Assembly: GCF_031885415.1 (NCBI RefSeq)
Contig: NZ_CP116871.1
Span: forward strand, 372,001 to 436,000
Direction: 5' to 3'
DNA length: 64,000 bases
Source of the DNA: Microbacterium forte
GTDB lineage: Bacteria; Actinomycetota; Actinomycetes; Actinomycetales; Microbacteriaceae
The notes below the pieces were generated by a model. It worked only from the letters and a program-made list of their open reading frames with translations, was not told where the DNA came from and did no database searches. Made by a program: the position numbers and the translations under genes. Positions within the stretch are counted from its first letter, which is position 1, and each line of letters opens with the position of its first letter. This document shows positions 7,063 through 16,516 of this stretch, one piece after another.

Positions 7063-8402
7063 CCGTGGACAAGCAGAGAGATTTCGTCCTCCGGACGATC
7101 GAAGAGCGCGGCGTCAAGTTCGTCCGCCTGTGGTTCACCGATGTCATCGGCACTCTCAAGTCCGTGGCGATCGCGCCGGCCGAGGTGGAGGGCGCGTTCG
7201 CCGAGGGGATCGGGTTCGACGGCTCTGCCATCGAGGGTCTGACCCGCAGCTACGAGTCCGACCTGCTCGCGCAGCCCGACCCCACCACGTTCCAGACCCT
7301 GCCGTGGCGTGGCGAGATCGATCCGACTGCGCGCATGTTCTGCGACATCACGACGCCCGACGGGCGTCCGGCTGTGTCCGACCCGCGCCACGTGCTCAAG
7401 CGCACGCTCGCGAAGGCCGCCGATGCCGGGTTCACCTTCTACACGCATCCCGAGATCGAGTTCTACCTGCTCAAGTCGTCGTCGTTCGGTCCTGAGGGTC
7501 CGGTGCCGGTGGACTCGGCCGGCTACTTCGACAACGTGCCCGGCGGCACCGCGCACGACTTCCGGCGCCGTTCGGTGCGGATGCTCGAAGACCTCGGCAT
7601 CTCGGTGGAGTTCAGCCATCACGAGGGCGGGCCCGGACAGAACGAGATCGACCTCCGCTATGCGGATGCGCTCACCATGGCCGACAACGTGATGACGTTC
7701 CGCACGGTCATCAAGGAGGTCGCGATCGAACAGGGCGTCTACGCGACGTTCATGCCGAAGCCTCTCAGCGGTCACCCGGGAAGCGGCATGCACACGCACA
7801 TGTCGCTGTTCGAAGGGGAGCGCAACGCGTTCTACGAAGAGGGCGCCAAGTACCAGCTGTCCAAGACCGGACGCCACTTCATCGCCGGGCTCCTGCGGCA
7901 CGCGAACGAGATGGCCGCGGTGACCAACCAGTTCGTCAATTCGTACAAGCGGCTCTGGGGCGGCGACGAGGCTCCGAGCTTCGTCACGTGGGGTCACAAC
8001 AATCGCTCCGCGCTCGTCCGGGTACCGATGTACAAGCCCAACAAGGGCGGATCGTCGCGCGTCGAATACCGTGCGCTCGACTCCGCAGCGAACCCCTATC
8101 TCGCCTATGCGCTCATGCTCGCGGCGGGGCTCAAGGGCATCGAGGAGGAGTACGAGCTGCCGCCGGAGGCCGAGGACAACGTGTGGTCGCTCAGCGACGC
8201 CGAGCGTCGTGCGCTCGGCTACTCCGCGTTGCCCGCGAGCCTCGACCACGCGCTCGAGTACATGGAGAGCTCCGAGCTGGTCGCCGAGACCCTCGGCGAG
8301 TCGGTCTTCAACTACGTGCTTCTGAACAAGCGCAAGGAGTGGGAGGCCTACCGCGGCCAGGTCACACCGCTCGAGCTGAAGAACAACCTCGAGCTGCTCT
8401 GA
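7059..8402 (+). CDS. glnA2: Glutamine synthetase, GlnA2-like type I
   Basis: Joins ammonia to glutamate with ATP to make glutamine, as a dodecamer in the cytoplasm. The 447 residues show the GS hallmarks: beta-grasp domain with GIGFDGSAIEG, FYTHPEIEFYLL with the metal-binding Glu, GGPGQNEIDLRYADAL, HPGSGMHTHMSLF and the ATP/glutamate site NKGGSSRVEYRALDSAANP. It is about 27 residues shorter than the second synthetase at 14.5-16.0 kb and matches M. tuberculosis GlnA2 in length and position next to glnE. GTG 7059 overlaps the previous stop. Homologues can be poor or alternative glutamine synthetases (some use polyamines or gamma-glutamyl acceptors), so housekeeping activity is not certain. Confidence 0.92.
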   Translation: MTVDKQRDFVLRTIEERGVKFVRLWFTDVIGTLKSVAIAPAEVEGAFAEGIGFDGSAIEGLTRSYESDLLAQPDPTTFQTLPWRGEIDPTARMFCDITTPDGRPAVSDPRHVLKRTLAKAADAGFTFYTHPEIEFYLLKSSSFGPEGPVPVDSAGYFDNVPGGTAHDFRRRSVRMLEDLGISVEFSHHEGGPGQNEIDLRYADALTMADNVMTFRTVIKEVAIEQGVYATFMPKPLSGHPGSGMHTHMSLFEGERNAFYEEGAKYQLSKTGRHFIAGLLRHANEMAAVTNQFVNSYKRLWGGDEAPSFVTWGHNNRSALVRVPMYKPNKGGSSRVEYRALDSAANPYLAYALMLAAGLKGIEEEYELPPEAEDNVWSLSDAERRALGYSALPASLDHALEYMESSELVAETLGESVFNYVLLNKRKEWEAYRGQVTPLELKNNLELL

Positions 8403-8411
8403 GCGTCGTCC

Positions 8412-11387
8412 ATGGCCCGTTCGGACGACTCTGTCTCGCTCTCCGCGCTGGCCAGGCTGGGGTTCGCCGAGCTCAGCGAGGCGGCGGCGAACCTCACCGA
8501 GCTCGCGACGCTGATCGGTGTCGACCGGTCGCTTCTGCTCGCTGAGGCGGATGCTGCTGATCCCGACGCGGCAGTCGAGGGGATGCTGCGCGTGGCGCGG
8601 CGCGATGCGGCACCGATCGCAGCTGTGTTCGCAGACCAGCGGGCGCGCAGACGCGCATGGCGGGTGTTCGGGTCGTCACAGGGCTTCGCCGACTTCTTCC
8701 TCAGGCATCCGACAGAAGTGTCGGTGCTGGCCGACCGATCGACGGGGCTGCCGTCGGCAGACGAGCTGCGCGAGCGCATGCTCGACGCGGTCGGCGCGCG
8801 CGACGGCTTCGCCGATTCGGGCGACGACAGTGCAGTGGTCACGCTGCGCGTGGCCTACCGGCGCAACCTCGCACTGATCGCCGCGATCGATCTGACGGCG
8901 TACAACCCGGTGCGGATCGTGGCCGATGTCGCAGCGGCGCTGGCCGATATCGCCGGCGCTGCGTTGGAGGCGTCGCTGGCCATCGCCCGTCGACGGCTCG
9001 TCGACACGATGAGTCGCGACCAGGTCGCTGCCACGCAGCTCGCCATCATCGGCATGGGCAAGGCGGGCGCACGCGAGCTGAACTACGTCAGCGACGTCGA
9101 CGTGATCTTCGTCGGGGGAACCGCAGACGAGGATGTCGTCTCGGAATCGCGGGCGATCGACATCGCGACGCGCCTTGCGAGGGAGACGATGCGCGGCCTG
9201 AGCGGCATCGAGGTCGAACCGCCGCTCTGGGAGGTCGACGCGGCGCTCCGTCCAGAAGGCAAGCAGGGGGCGCTGGTGCGATCACTCGGCTCGCACCTGG
9301 CCTATTACGACCGTTGGGCCAAGAGCTGGGAGTTCCAGGCGCTGCTGAAGGCGCGGCCTCTCGCAGGCGATCCCGAGCTCGGCGCCGAGTACATCGCCGC
9401 GGTGCAGCCCAAGGTGTTCTCCAGCGCCGCGCGGGAGAACTTCGTCGACAGCGTCCAGCGCATGCGCGAGCGGGTCATGGAGCACATCGACCCCGAGGAT
9501 GCGCCGTACCAGCTCAAACTGGGCTCCGGTGGACTGAGGGACATCGAGTTCACCGTGCAGCTCCTGCAGCTCGTGCATGGCCTCACCGACCCGAGCCTGC
9601 GCACCCGCGGCACGTTGGAGAGCCTCGACGCGCTGGTCGAAGGCGGCTACATCGGTCGGGCGGAGGCTGCGTCGTTCGCGGACGACTACTGCGTGCTGCG
9701 GCTGATGGAACACAGGCTGCAGCTCAAAGAGCTCAGCCGCACCCACCTGATGCCTCGCACGCCGGCCGGCCTGCGCGTTCTGGCTCGCAGCACGGGGCTC
9801 GGAGAGTCCGGCGAGGCGATCTGGGCTCGATGGGAGAGCGTCCGGCGTGAGGTGCGCGACATCCACACCCGGCTGTTCTACCGTCCTCTGCTGAGCGCCG
9901 TGGCCTCCCTGCCCGAAGAGGAGCGCACCCTCTCGACCGCCCAGGCGCACGATCGCCTCATGGCCATCGGCTTCCGCGACCCGGCGGGCGCTCTGCGACA
10001 TATCGGCGCGCTCACGACGGGGTTGAGTCGCAAGGCGACCATCCAGCGGCATCTCATGCCGGTGATGGTCCGCTGGTTCGCCGACGGGAGTGACCCGGAC
10101 TATGCGCTGATCGCGTTCCGCCGCATCAGCGAGCGTCTCGGCGACACCCCCTGGTTCCTCCGGATGCTGCGGGATTCGTCCGGCGCCGCTGAGAGCCTGA
10201 CGAGGCTGCTGTCGTCGTCACGGTACGTCGGCGAGCTCATGGAATGGATCCCCGAGTCTGTGGCCTGGCTCGACAGCAGCGAGCTCCTGCGTCCGCGCAG
10301 CGGCGCGGCGCTCGACGAGGAGGCCAGGGCCATCCAGACGCGTCACAGGAACGTGGGTGACGCACTGCAGGCCGTTCGAGCGCTGCGACGTCGCGAACTG
10401 CTGCGCACGGCGATGGGCGGCGTCCTCGATGTGCTCTCGATCGAGCAGATCGCGACCTCGCTCACCGAGATTACCGACGCCACGATCCAGGCGGCGCTGC
10501 GCGCGGTCCGGCGTGAGATCGTCACCGCCGATGACGAGGCGTTCGATTTCGCGGTCATCGGCATGGGCCGATTCGGGGGAGCGGAGCTGGGGTTCGGCTC
10601 CGATGCCGACATCCTCTATGTATACGACGCGAACGGCGTCGACCCTCAGCGGGCGCAGTCGCTCGGAACGCGGATCGTCGCAGGACTCCGGGAGCACCTG
10701 ACCGATCATCGGGTGCCGCTCGATCTGGATGCGGACCTCCGGCCGGAGGGACGCAACGGCCCGGTGGTGCGGTCGATCGAGGCGTATGCCGAGTACTACC
10801 GACGCTGGTCGCTGTCGTGGGAGGCCCAGGCTCTGCTCCGAGCACGAGGGGTCGCAGGCAGCGCCACTCTCATCGCGAAGTTCACGGCCCTCGCCGACAG
10901 CATCCGGTACCCCGCGGAGGTCGATCTGCAGGGCACCCGCGAGATCAAGCGGATCAAGGCTCGGGTCGAGGGCGAGCGGCTGCCGCAGGGAGTGGATCCG
11001 CGTCGTCATCTGAAACTCGGCCCAGGCACGCTCAGCGATGTCGAGTGGCTGGTGCAGCTTCTGCAGTTGCAGCACGCCCACGATGTGCCTGCACTGCGGA
11101 CCACGTCGACCCTCACCGCCCTCGGGGCTGCCGTCGACGCGGGATTCGTCCCGGCCGATGCCGCCGATCTGCTCCGCGCCGCGTGGTTGCTGTCCAGTCG
11201 CCTGCGCTCGGCGATCACCCTGTACACCGGCAAGACGAGCGACGTGCTGCCGACGGATCCGCGCGACCTCGATGCGATCGGTCGACTGCTCGGTTATCCC
11301 GATCGTTCAGCGAGCGTGCTCGACGATGACTACCTGGGGGTGACCCGGCGTGCGCGCCGGGCGTTCGAGCAGCTCTTCTACGGGTAG
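8412..11387 (+). CDS. glnE: Glutamine synthetase adenylyltransferase/deadenylase
   Basis: Controls GlnA by adding AMP to its regulatory tyrosine and removing it by phosphorolysis. The 991-residue protein has the duplicated GlnE plan: an N-terminal nucleotidyltransferase domain with GMGKAGARELNYVSDVDVIF around residue 215 (deadenylase half), a helical regulatory linker, and a C-terminal transferase domain with GMGRFGGAELGFGSDADILY around residue 717. Both halves keep the G-G-E-L-X-X-X-S-D-X-D pattern with its metal-binding Asp pair. A helical PII uridylyl-transfer-like segment follows each. It starts 9 bp after the synthetase gene, consistent with one operon. The target synthetase is probably the glnA at 14.5 kb, whose tyrosine loop is intact. 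Confidence 0.96.
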   Translation: MARSDDSVSLSALARLGFAELSEAAANLTELATLIGVDRSLLLAEADAADPDAAVEGMLRVARRDAAPIAAVFADQRARRRAWRVFGSSQGFADFFLRHPTEVSVLADRSTGLPSADELRERMLDAVGARDGFADSGDDSAVVTLRVAYRRNLALIAAIDLTAYNPVRIVADVAAALADIAGAALEASLAIARRRLVDTMSRDQVAATQLAIIGMGKAGARELNYVSDVDVIFVGGTADEDVVSESRAIDIATRLARETMRGLSGIEVEPPLWEVDAALRPEGKQGALVRSLGSHLAYYDRWAKSWEFQALLKARPLAGDPELGAEYIAAVQPKVFSSAARENFVDSVQRMRERVMEHIDPEDAPYQLKLGSGGLRDIEFTVQLLQLVHGLTDPSLRTRGTLESLDALVEGGYIGRAEAASFADDYCVLRLMEHRLQLKELSRTHLMPRTPAGLRVLARSTGLGESGEAIWARWESVRREVRDIHTRLFYRPLLSAVASLPEEERTLSTAQAHDRLMAIGFRDPAGALRHIGALTTGLSRKATIQRHLMPVMVRWFADGSDPDYALIAFRRISERLGDTPWFLRMLRDSSGAAESLTRLLSSSRYVGELMEWIPESVAWLDSSELLRPRSGAALDEEARAIQTRHRNVGDALQAVRALRRRELLRTAMGGVLDVLSIEQIATSLTEITDATIQAALRAVRREIVTADDEAFDFAVIGMGRFGGAELGFGSDADILYVYDANGVDPQRAQSLGTRIVAGLREHLTDHRVPLDLDADLRPEGRNGPVVRSIEAYAEYYRRWSLSWEAQALLRARGVAGSATLIAKFTALADSIRYPAEVDLQGTREIKRIKARVEGERLPQGVDPRRHLKLGPGTLSDVEWLVQLLQLQHAHDVPALRTTSTLTALGAAVDAGFVPADAADLLRAAWLLSSRLRSAITLYTGKTSDVLPTDPRDLDAIGRLLGYPDRSASVLDDDYLGVTRRARRAFEQLFYG

Positions 11388-11422
11388 GCGGTCTCGCGTC
11401 GCGTCAAGGGCTGGCGCGCCAT

Positions 11423-11451
11423 TTGCCTTTTCTGCGCCGGTCGCACAGGCT
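11423..11451 (+). promoter_or_regulatory. Candidate promoter of the lipid-kinase gene
   Basis: TTGCCT (11423-11428), 17-bp spacer, CAGGCT (11446-11451). The predicted start, 7 nt downstream, is the A of the ATG at 11458, implying a leaderless mRNA. There is no ribosome-binding site before this ATG. Confidence 0.45.
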
Positions 11452-11457
11452 GAGCGC

Positions 11458-12387
11458 ATGACGATCTCGAAGCTCGGTGTGATCTGGAACCCCTCCAAAG
11501 TTGACGGGGATTCGCTGCGCGAATCCGTCGCCGCGACGTTCGTCTCCGACGGAGTCGAAACGCCCGTCGAGTGGTGGGAGACCAGCATCGAGGACCCGGG
11601 GCGCGGTATGGCCGCCGACGCGGTGGCCGCAGGCTGCGACGTGGTGATCGCCGTCGGTGGAGACGGGACGGTCCGGGCTGTCGCGGAATCGTTGGCGGGC
11701 ACGGACTCCGCGCTCGGCATCGTGCCGCAGGGCACCGGCAACCTGCTCGCTCGCAACCTCGAGATCCCGTTGAACGACATCCCCGCCGCACTGGAGCGGG
11801 TCCGCGACGGCGAGCCGCAGCGGATCGACATGGGCTGGGTCGACCACGACGGCACCGAGCACGCGTTCGTGGTGATGGTCGGCTTCGGCATCGACGCTCA
11901 GATGCTGGTGGAGACCGACGAGGACCTGAAGAACCGTGCCGGATGGATCGCATACGTGGAGGCGATGGGGCGTGCCCTGGCCGGCACCGAGATGACCGAC
12001 ATCACCCTCACGCTCGACGATCAGGAGCCGCAGTCCCTCCGCGGTCACACGATGCTGATCGGCAACTGCGGCATGGTGCAGGGCGGCATCCGTCTCCTGC
12101 CGGACGCAGTGCTCGATGACGGGCTGCTCGACATGCTGCTCGTGAGCGCCGACGGGCCGCTCCAGTGGCTCGACACCGTCCGCGCCTTCGTCTGGGAGAA
12201 CGGGATCCGCCGCATGATGGGCAATGTCGATACCGCGGTGAGCACCGACTCGACGACCCACATCTCCGCCGAACGCATCCGGGTCGAGCTCGCATCACCG
12301 CAGACGTTCGAGATCGACGGCGAAGAGGTCGGAGCGGTCTCCGACTTCACTGTGCGGGTCCAGCCCGCAGCGCTCACGGTTCGCTGA
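11458..12387 (+). CDS. Diacylglycerol kinase-fold lipid kinase
   Basis: A 309-residue member of the DAGK catalytic-domain superfamily, which phosphorylates lipid or sphingoid alcohols at the membrane. Visible motifs are VIAVGGDGTVRAV (the GGDGT nucleotide-binding loop near residue 65), IVPQGTGNLLARNL (the GTGN motif), MVGFGIDAQM and, near the C-terminus, DAVLDDGLLDM and EIDGEEV, the last conserved in YegS/DgkB-type enzymes. The true lipid substrate is unknown. A second, distinct homologue occurs at 56.6 kb in this window; they share only the family motifs. ATG 11458 fits the start of the fold and a leaderless promoter. Its 3' end overlaps the convergent AI-2E-type gene by 14 bp. Confidence 0.88.
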   Translation: MTISKLGVIWNPSKVDGDSLRESVAATFVSDGVETPVEWWETSIEDPGRGMAADAVAAGCDVVIAVGGDGTVRAVAESLAGTDSALGIVPQGTGNLLARNLEIPLNDIPAALERVRDGEPQRIDMGWVDHDGTEHAFVVMVGFGIDAQMLVETDEDLKNRAGWIAYVEAMGRALAGTEMTDITLTLDDQEPQSLRGHTMLIGNCGMVQGGIRLLPDAVLDDGLLDMLLVSADGPLQWLDTVRAFVWENGIRRMMGNVDTAVSTDSTTHISAERIRVELASPQTFEIDGEEVGAVSDFTVRVQPAALTVR

Positions 12388-13528
12388 GGGTTCCCGGCGG
12401 GACGAGCTTGCTGTCCTGCAGCGGGAACACGACCTTCTGGACGACGATGATGATGCTGGCGGCGACCGGGATCGCGACGAGCGCGCCCAGGATCCCGCCG
12501 AGCGCGCCTCCGGCGACGGCAGCGATGACGACGAGCGCACCGGGTACAGCGACGGCCTTGTTCATGATGCGAGGCGATAGGACGTATGCCTCGATCTGCA
12601 TGTAGACGAGGTAGTAGCCGAAGGCGATGAGCGCGGTGACCGGGCTCACGATCAGGCAGATCAGCGCATTGATGATCGACGCAGTCAGGGTGCCGACGAG
12701 TGGGATCATCGAGCCGATGAAGGCGATCAGGGCGAGCAGGGCAGGCACGGGCGCGCCGATGATGCTCAGAACGATGAGGCTCAGGATGCCGTTGATCAGC
12801 GCGAGGCTGGCCTGTCCCATCACATATCGTCCGACGGCACCCGAGACGTCTTCCAGGAGCCCGCCGAAGGTGTCCCGCTGGTACGACGGGACGAAGCGCA
12901 CGGCGACGCGCTTCATGCTGCGGAGGGACGCCATGAAATACAGCGTCAGAATCAGCACGATGGTGACTCCGGTGAACCCTCCGGCGATGCCGGCGCCGAC
13001 CGCGAACACGCCGCCGCTGATGTTCAGGATGTTGCCCGGGTCCTGCACGAAACTCAGCACGCCCTGGGCCGCGTCGTCGAAGGTGGAGCCGAACTGCTCG
13101 CTGACGTCCTTGAACCAGGCGCTGGCCATGAAGTCCTCGACCATCTTCGGGCCGTCTTGGATCAGGTTTGTCACCTGCTCGACGAGGAGCGGCACGATGG
13201 CGAGGATGATCCCTACGAAAGCCAGGACCACGACGGAGACGACGATCGCGACCGCCGCTGGGCGAGGGAGCTTGCGCTCGATGAACGAGACGACGGGGTC
13301 CAGGCCGAGGGCGAGGAAGACGGCGACCCCGATGTAGACGAGCACCGTCGCGAGCTGATCGACGATGCCTCCGATCAGGAGGGCGACCAGGACGCCCAGC
13401 GCACCCAGAAGTCCGTATGTGAACGGGTTGATGCGAGCGAGCGCCGCCGCCGCGGTCTTGGGCTGAGCCGGGGGAGTCTCGGTCGTGTGGACCCTGTTCG
13501 ACTGCAGCCTGTCGTTCTTGCGGCGCAT
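12374..13528 (-). CDS. AI-2E family transporter (PerM/TqsA-type membrane protein)
   Basis: A 384-residue polytopic membrane protein. It begins with a basic, Ala/Pro-rich tail, then about eight hydrophobic segments, for example GLLGALGVLVALLIGGIVDQ and LVYIGVAVFLALGLDPVVSF, the latter carrying the conserved ALGLDPVV motif of the family. The middle contains a long soluble or amphipathic loop (ITNLIQDGPKMVEDF-type helix) and the C-terminus has GTLTASIINALICLIV. Known members export autoinducer-2, or act as Na+/H+ antiporters, so the real substrate here is open. Start ATG 13528 is supported by the typical MRRKN basic start. It is convergent with the lipid kinase. Confidence 0.86.
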   Translation of the reverse strand: MRRKNDRLQSNRVHTTETPPAQPKTAAAALARINPFTYGLLGALGVLVALLIGGIVDQLATVLVYIGVAVFLALGLDPVVSFIERKLPRPAAVAIVVSVVVLAFVGIILAIVPLLVEQVTNLIQDGPKMVEDFMASAWFKDVSEQFGSTFDDAAQGVLSFVQDPGNILNISGGVFAVGAGIAGGFTGVTIVLILTLYFMASLRSMKRVAVRFVPSYQRDTFGGLLEDVSGAVGRYVMGQASLALINGILSLIVLSIIGAPVPALLALIAFIGSMIPLVGTLTASIINALICLIVSPVTALIAFGYYLVYMQIEAYVLSPRIMNKAVAVPGALVVIAAVAGGALGGILGALVAIPVAASIIIVVQKVVFPLQDSKLVPPGTLSEP

Positions 13529-13661
13529 GATGGCCCCTCGCTATTGTTCGTTCGGACCCCTCAGTTGACCAGTCGATGCGGGGGAAAGCAAGCGCGACAC
13601 GGCCACGCTCTTTGTGGTGTATGACGTGGTGGATGTCGGATGCCTGTGCGATCGTTCACGC

Positions 13662-14162
13662 ATGGATGCCCTGACACTCAGACCCTGGTCCGCGGGTGAT
13701 CTCGAGCTGCTGCGTGTGGCGAACACTCCGGAGATGACGGCCCATCTGAACGGCGTCGAGAGCGAGCAGCAGCTGGTCGACCGCAACGCCCGCTACCTCC
13801 GCCTGTGGGAGGCGGGAGAGGCCAGGATGTTCGTCATCGAGGACGAGGATCGTCGTTCGCTGGGGTCGATAGGGTTCTGGAACTCCGAGTGGCGTGACGA
13901 GCCGGCGTTCGAGACGGGGTGGTTCGTGATCCCTGACGCGCAGGGGAGAGGCGTGGCTTCCCGGGCTCTCGGTCTGCTGATCGATGACGCGACAGCGCAC
14001 CGTGGTGACCGCAGGTTCCTGACGGCATTCCCCTCGGTGGAGAACGCGGGGTCGAACGGCGTCTGCCGTCGCAGCGGGTTCGAGATGGTGGGCACCTTCA
14101 CCGACACGTTCCGCGGTGCAGAGCTGACGATGAACGAATGGGTGCTGGATCTCGTCGGCTGA
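13662..14162 (+). CDS. GNAT-family N-acetyltransferase
   Basis: A 166-residue acetyltransferase of the RimJ/RimL-like GNAT group. It opens MDALTLRPWSAGDLELL, the usual first strand and helix, and shows motif A with the acetyl-CoA loop VIPDAQGRGVASRALGLL (Q-G-R-G-V-A pattern) and motif B around FPSVENAGSNGVCRRSGFEMVG, where the Asn and the C-terminal Gly-Phe turn are conserved. The acceptor is unknown; members of this type modify small molecules or N-termini. ATG 13662 is chosen over an upstream GTG/ATG because the fold starts there. It ends 8 bp before a convergent small membrane-protein gene. Confidence 0.87.
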   Translation: MDALTLRPWSAGDLELLRVANTPEMTAHLNGVESEQQLVDRNARYLRLWEAGEARMFVIEDEDRRSLGSIGFWNSEWRDEPAFETGWFVIPDAQGRGVASRALGLLIDDATAHRGDRRFLTAFPSVENAGSNGVCRRSGFEMVGTFTDTFRGAELTMNEWVLDLVG

Positions 14163-14169
14163 GCGCGCG

Positions 14170-14406
14170 CTACTCGGCCGTCTCGGGCTTGTCGCCCTTC
14201 TCGCTCTTCGGCGACGACTCGAACGCTGCGCCGAACGCGACTCCCAACGCCAGGCCGAACGCAACCCCGACGCCCACGTTGTCGAACAGCAGCATCCCTG
14301 CCCCCGCACCGATCGGAAGCCCGATCGCCATCCCGAGAGCGATGCCGACACCCGGCTTCTTCGTCGAGTTCTCGGTTGCTTCGGAGTTCTCGTCTGATTC
14401 GGTCAT
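14170..14406 (-). CDS. Small glycine-rich membrane protein
   Basis: A 78-residue protein with an acidic N-terminal tail (MTESDENSEATENS), two glycine-zipper-like hydrophobic segments (PGVGIALGMAIGLPIGAGAGM and VGVGVAFGLALGVAFGAAF, each long enough to cross the membrane) and a charged C-terminal tail. No family is recognised beyond the general glycine-zipper type. It is placed between the acetyltransferase and glnA, on the same strand as glnA but downstream of the glnA terminator, so it is probably separately transcribed. An upstream frame extension to 14460 is unlikely. Role unknown. Confidence 0.65.
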   Translation of the reverse strand: MTESDENSEATENSTKKPGVGIALGMAIGLPIGAGAGMLLFDNVGVGVAFGLALGVAFGAAFESSPKSEKGDKPETAE

Positions 14407-14488
14407 ACGCAGCACGATACGTAGTCGGGCGAGCACCCACATCCCCCGCAAGACGGACACGGTGCGGTCTGCGGCGGGCAGGAAGACA

Positions 14489-14522
14489 AGAACGCCCCCG
14501 AGCCACAGCTCGGGGGCGTTCT
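14489..14522 (-). terminator. Terminator hairpin of glnA
   Basis: Perfect 15-bp stem: AGAACGCCCCCGAGC (14489-14503) and GCTCGGGGGCGTTCT (14508-14522), loop CACA. It lies 17 bp beyond the glnA stop codon. Confidence 0.85.
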
Positions 14523-14538
14523 CGGAGAATTCTGCGGA

Positions 14539-15963
14539 TCAGACTCCGAAGTACAGCTCGTACTCGAACGGGTGCGGACGCTGAGCCATCGGCAGGATCT
14601 CGTTCTCGTGCTTGTACGAGATCCAGGTCTCGATGAGCTCCTCGGTGAACACGCCGCCCTCGAGGAGGAACTGGTGGTCCGCCTTCAGGGCGTCGAGCGA
14701 GTCCAGCAGGGAGTTCGGGACCTGGGGGATGTTCTTGGCCTCCTCGGGGGGAAGCTCGTAGAGGTCCTTGTCGACGGGCTCGTGCGGCTCGATGCGGTTC
14801 TTGATGCCGTCGAGACCTGCCATGAGCTGTGCAGCGAACGCCAGGTACGGGTTGCCCGAGGCGTCGGGAGCGCGGAACTCGATGCGCTTGGCCTTCGGGT
14901 TGGAGCCCGTGATCGGGATGCGGATGGCAGCCGAGCGGTTTCCTGCGGAGTAGACCAGGTTGACCGGCGCCTCGAAGCCCTTGACCAGACGGTGGTAGCT
15001 GTTCAGGGTCGGGTTCGTGAACGCGAGCACGGCCGGGGCGTGTGCCAGGAGTCCGCCGATGTACCAGCGGGCGACATCGCTGAGCTGGCCGTAGCCGGCC
15101 TCGTCGTAGAACAGCGGCTTGCCGTCGTTCCAGAGCGACTGGTGCGTGTGCATGCCCGAGCCGTTGTCGCCGTAGAGCGGCTTCGGCATGAAGGTGGCGA
15201 CCTTGCCCCACTCCTCGGCGGTGTTCTTGACGATGTACTTGAACTTCAGGATGTCGTCCGCCGAGTGCACCATGGTGTCGAAGCGGTAGTTGATCTCCTG
15301 CTGGCCCGCGGTGCCGACCTCGTGGTGCGAGCGCTCGAGGATGAATCCGGCCTCGATCAGCTTCAGGGTGATGTCATCGCGCAGGTCAGCGGTCTTGTCG
15401 ACCGGGCTGACGGGGAAGTAGCCGCCCTTGTACGGGGTCTTGTTGGCGAGATTTCCGCCTTCTTCCTCGCGACCGGTGTTCCACGCGGCCTCTTCGGAGT
15501 CGACCTTGTAGAAGCTCTCGCCGGCGGTGACCGAGTAGCGCACGTCGTCGAAGATGTAGAACTCGGCCTCGGGGGCGAAGAACGCGGTGTCGGCGATGCC
15601 GGTCGATGCGAGGTACTTCTCGGCCTTCTTGGCGACCTGGCGCGGGTCCTTCGAGTAGATCTCTCCGGTGCGGGGGTTGTAGATGTCGAAGATCATCACG
15701 AGGGTGCTCGCCTCGCGGAAGGGGTCCATGTAAGCCGTGGTGACATCAGGGATGAGCTGCATGTCGGACTCGTGGATGCTGGCGAAGCCGCGGATCGAGG
15801 AGCCGTCGAACAGCTGCCCGTCCACGAAGAAGTCCTCGTCGACAGTGGCCGCTGGGATGTTGAAGTGCTGCTGCACACCCGGGAGATCAGTGAATCGGAT
15901 GTCAAGGAACTTGACGTCGTTCTCCTTGATGAAGGTCAGCACCTCGGACGAATCTTTGAACAT
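14539..15963 (-). CDS. glnA: Glutamine synthetase type I (adenylylation-regulated)
   Basis: Main glutamine synthetase, 474 residues, the usual length of GSI-beta. Motifs in order: [64 protein letters not shown] and, near residue 400, [11 protein letters not shown], in which the Tyr is the AMP-acceptor modified by GlnE. That loop and the upstream 25-residue insertion mark it as the regulated isoenzyme, unlike the shorter synthetase at 7.1 kb. ATG 15963 has an upstream CAGGAGT-like ribosome-binding site (read on the reverse strand). glnE lies 3 kb away, as in M. tuberculosis where glnA1, glnE and glnA2 are clustered. A strong hairpin ends the transcript. Confidence 0.96.
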   Translation of the reverse strand: MFKDSSEVLTFIKENDVKFLDIRFTDLPGVQQHFNIPAATVDEDFFVDGQLFDGSSIRGFASIHESDMQLIPDVTTAYMDPFREASTLVMIFDIYNPRTGEIYSKDPRQVAKKAEKYLASTGIADTAFFAPEAEFYIFDDVRYSVTAGESFYKVDSEEAAWNTGREEEGGNLANKTPYKGGYFPVSPVDKTADLRDDITLKLIEAGFILERSHHEVGTAGQQEINYRFDTMVHSADDILKFKYIVKNTAEEWGKVATFMPKPLYGDNGSGMHTHQSLWNDGKPLFYDEAGYGQLSDVARWYIGGLLAHAPAVLAFTNPTLNSYHRLVKGFEAPVNLVYSAGNRSAAIRIPITGSNPKAKRIEFRAPDASGNPYLAFAAQLMAGLDGIKNRIEPHEPVDKDLYELPPEEAKNIPQVPNSLLDSLDALKADHQFLLEGGVFTEELIETWISYKHENEILPMAQRPHPFEYELYFGV

Positions 15964-16069
15964 GTACGACTCCTGGATTGCGGATCGATGGCTTCACGGC
16001 CATTGTGCACAGTACGTGCGGGGCGTTACTCCACGGTATCCGCTTTGTTTCCAGCATGTTACGCGCCGG

Positions 16070-16075
16070 TAGGCT
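16070..16075 (+). promoter_or_regulatory. Putative -10 box of the RDD gene
   Basis: TAGGCT ends 7 nt before the GTG at 16082, so transcription would begin on the start codon itself. No ribosome-binding site is seen. Confidence 0.4.
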
Positions 16076-16081
16076 GATGAC

Positions 16082-16510
16082 GTGACGGATGCTGTGAACA
16101 CGTACCCCGGAGAACGACTCGGAATGCCGCAGACGGGGACGGGCAGCATCGCCCGCCCTGGGCGGCGGATCGGGGCTCTCCTCATCGACTACATCGCCGC
16201 GACGATCATCGCCACCGGCTTCCTCGGATACGACCAGTTCGCACTGCCCGCAGAGGCAGGCCTGACGATGTTCGCGCCGATGGGCGTGTTCGCCCTGCTG
16301 CAGATCCTGTTCATCCCGACGGCGGGTGGCAGCCCCGGACACCGCATCCTCGGCATGCGCGTCGTACGCCTCGGCGGTGGCTGGGTGGGAGTGTGGCGGC
16401 CGATCGTGCGCACGCTGCTCATCGTCATCGTGATCCCGGCGGTCATCTGGGATGCCGACCAGCGAGGTGTTCACGACAAGGTGACGGGACTCGTTCTCAT
16501 CCGCGCCTGA
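16082..16510 (+). CDS. RDD-family membrane protein
   Basis: A 142-residue membrane protein with the RDD signature: RPGRRIGALLIDYIAATII at the first helix (Arg and Asp in conserved places), a second helix TMFAPMGVFALLQILFI, the GGSPGHRILGMRVVRL loop typical of the family, and a third helix LLIVIVIPAVIWDADQRG followed by the conserved HDKVTGLVLIR end. Function of RDD proteins is poorly known; some act in Na+/H+ exchange or in protein-assembly contexts. The gene is divergent from glnA and, as in M. tuberculosis (Rv2219A from memory), it sits between glnA and the DUF4191 gene, here with the RimK pair inserted between. Confidence 0.87.
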   Translation: MTDAVNTYPGERLGMPQTGTGSIARPGRRIGALLIDYIAATIIATGFLGYDQFALPAEAGLTMFAPMGVFALLQILFIPTAGGSPGHRILGMRVVRLGGGWVGVWRPIVRTLLIVIVIPAVIWDADQRGVHDKVTGLVLIRA

Positions 16511-16516
16511 CGCGGC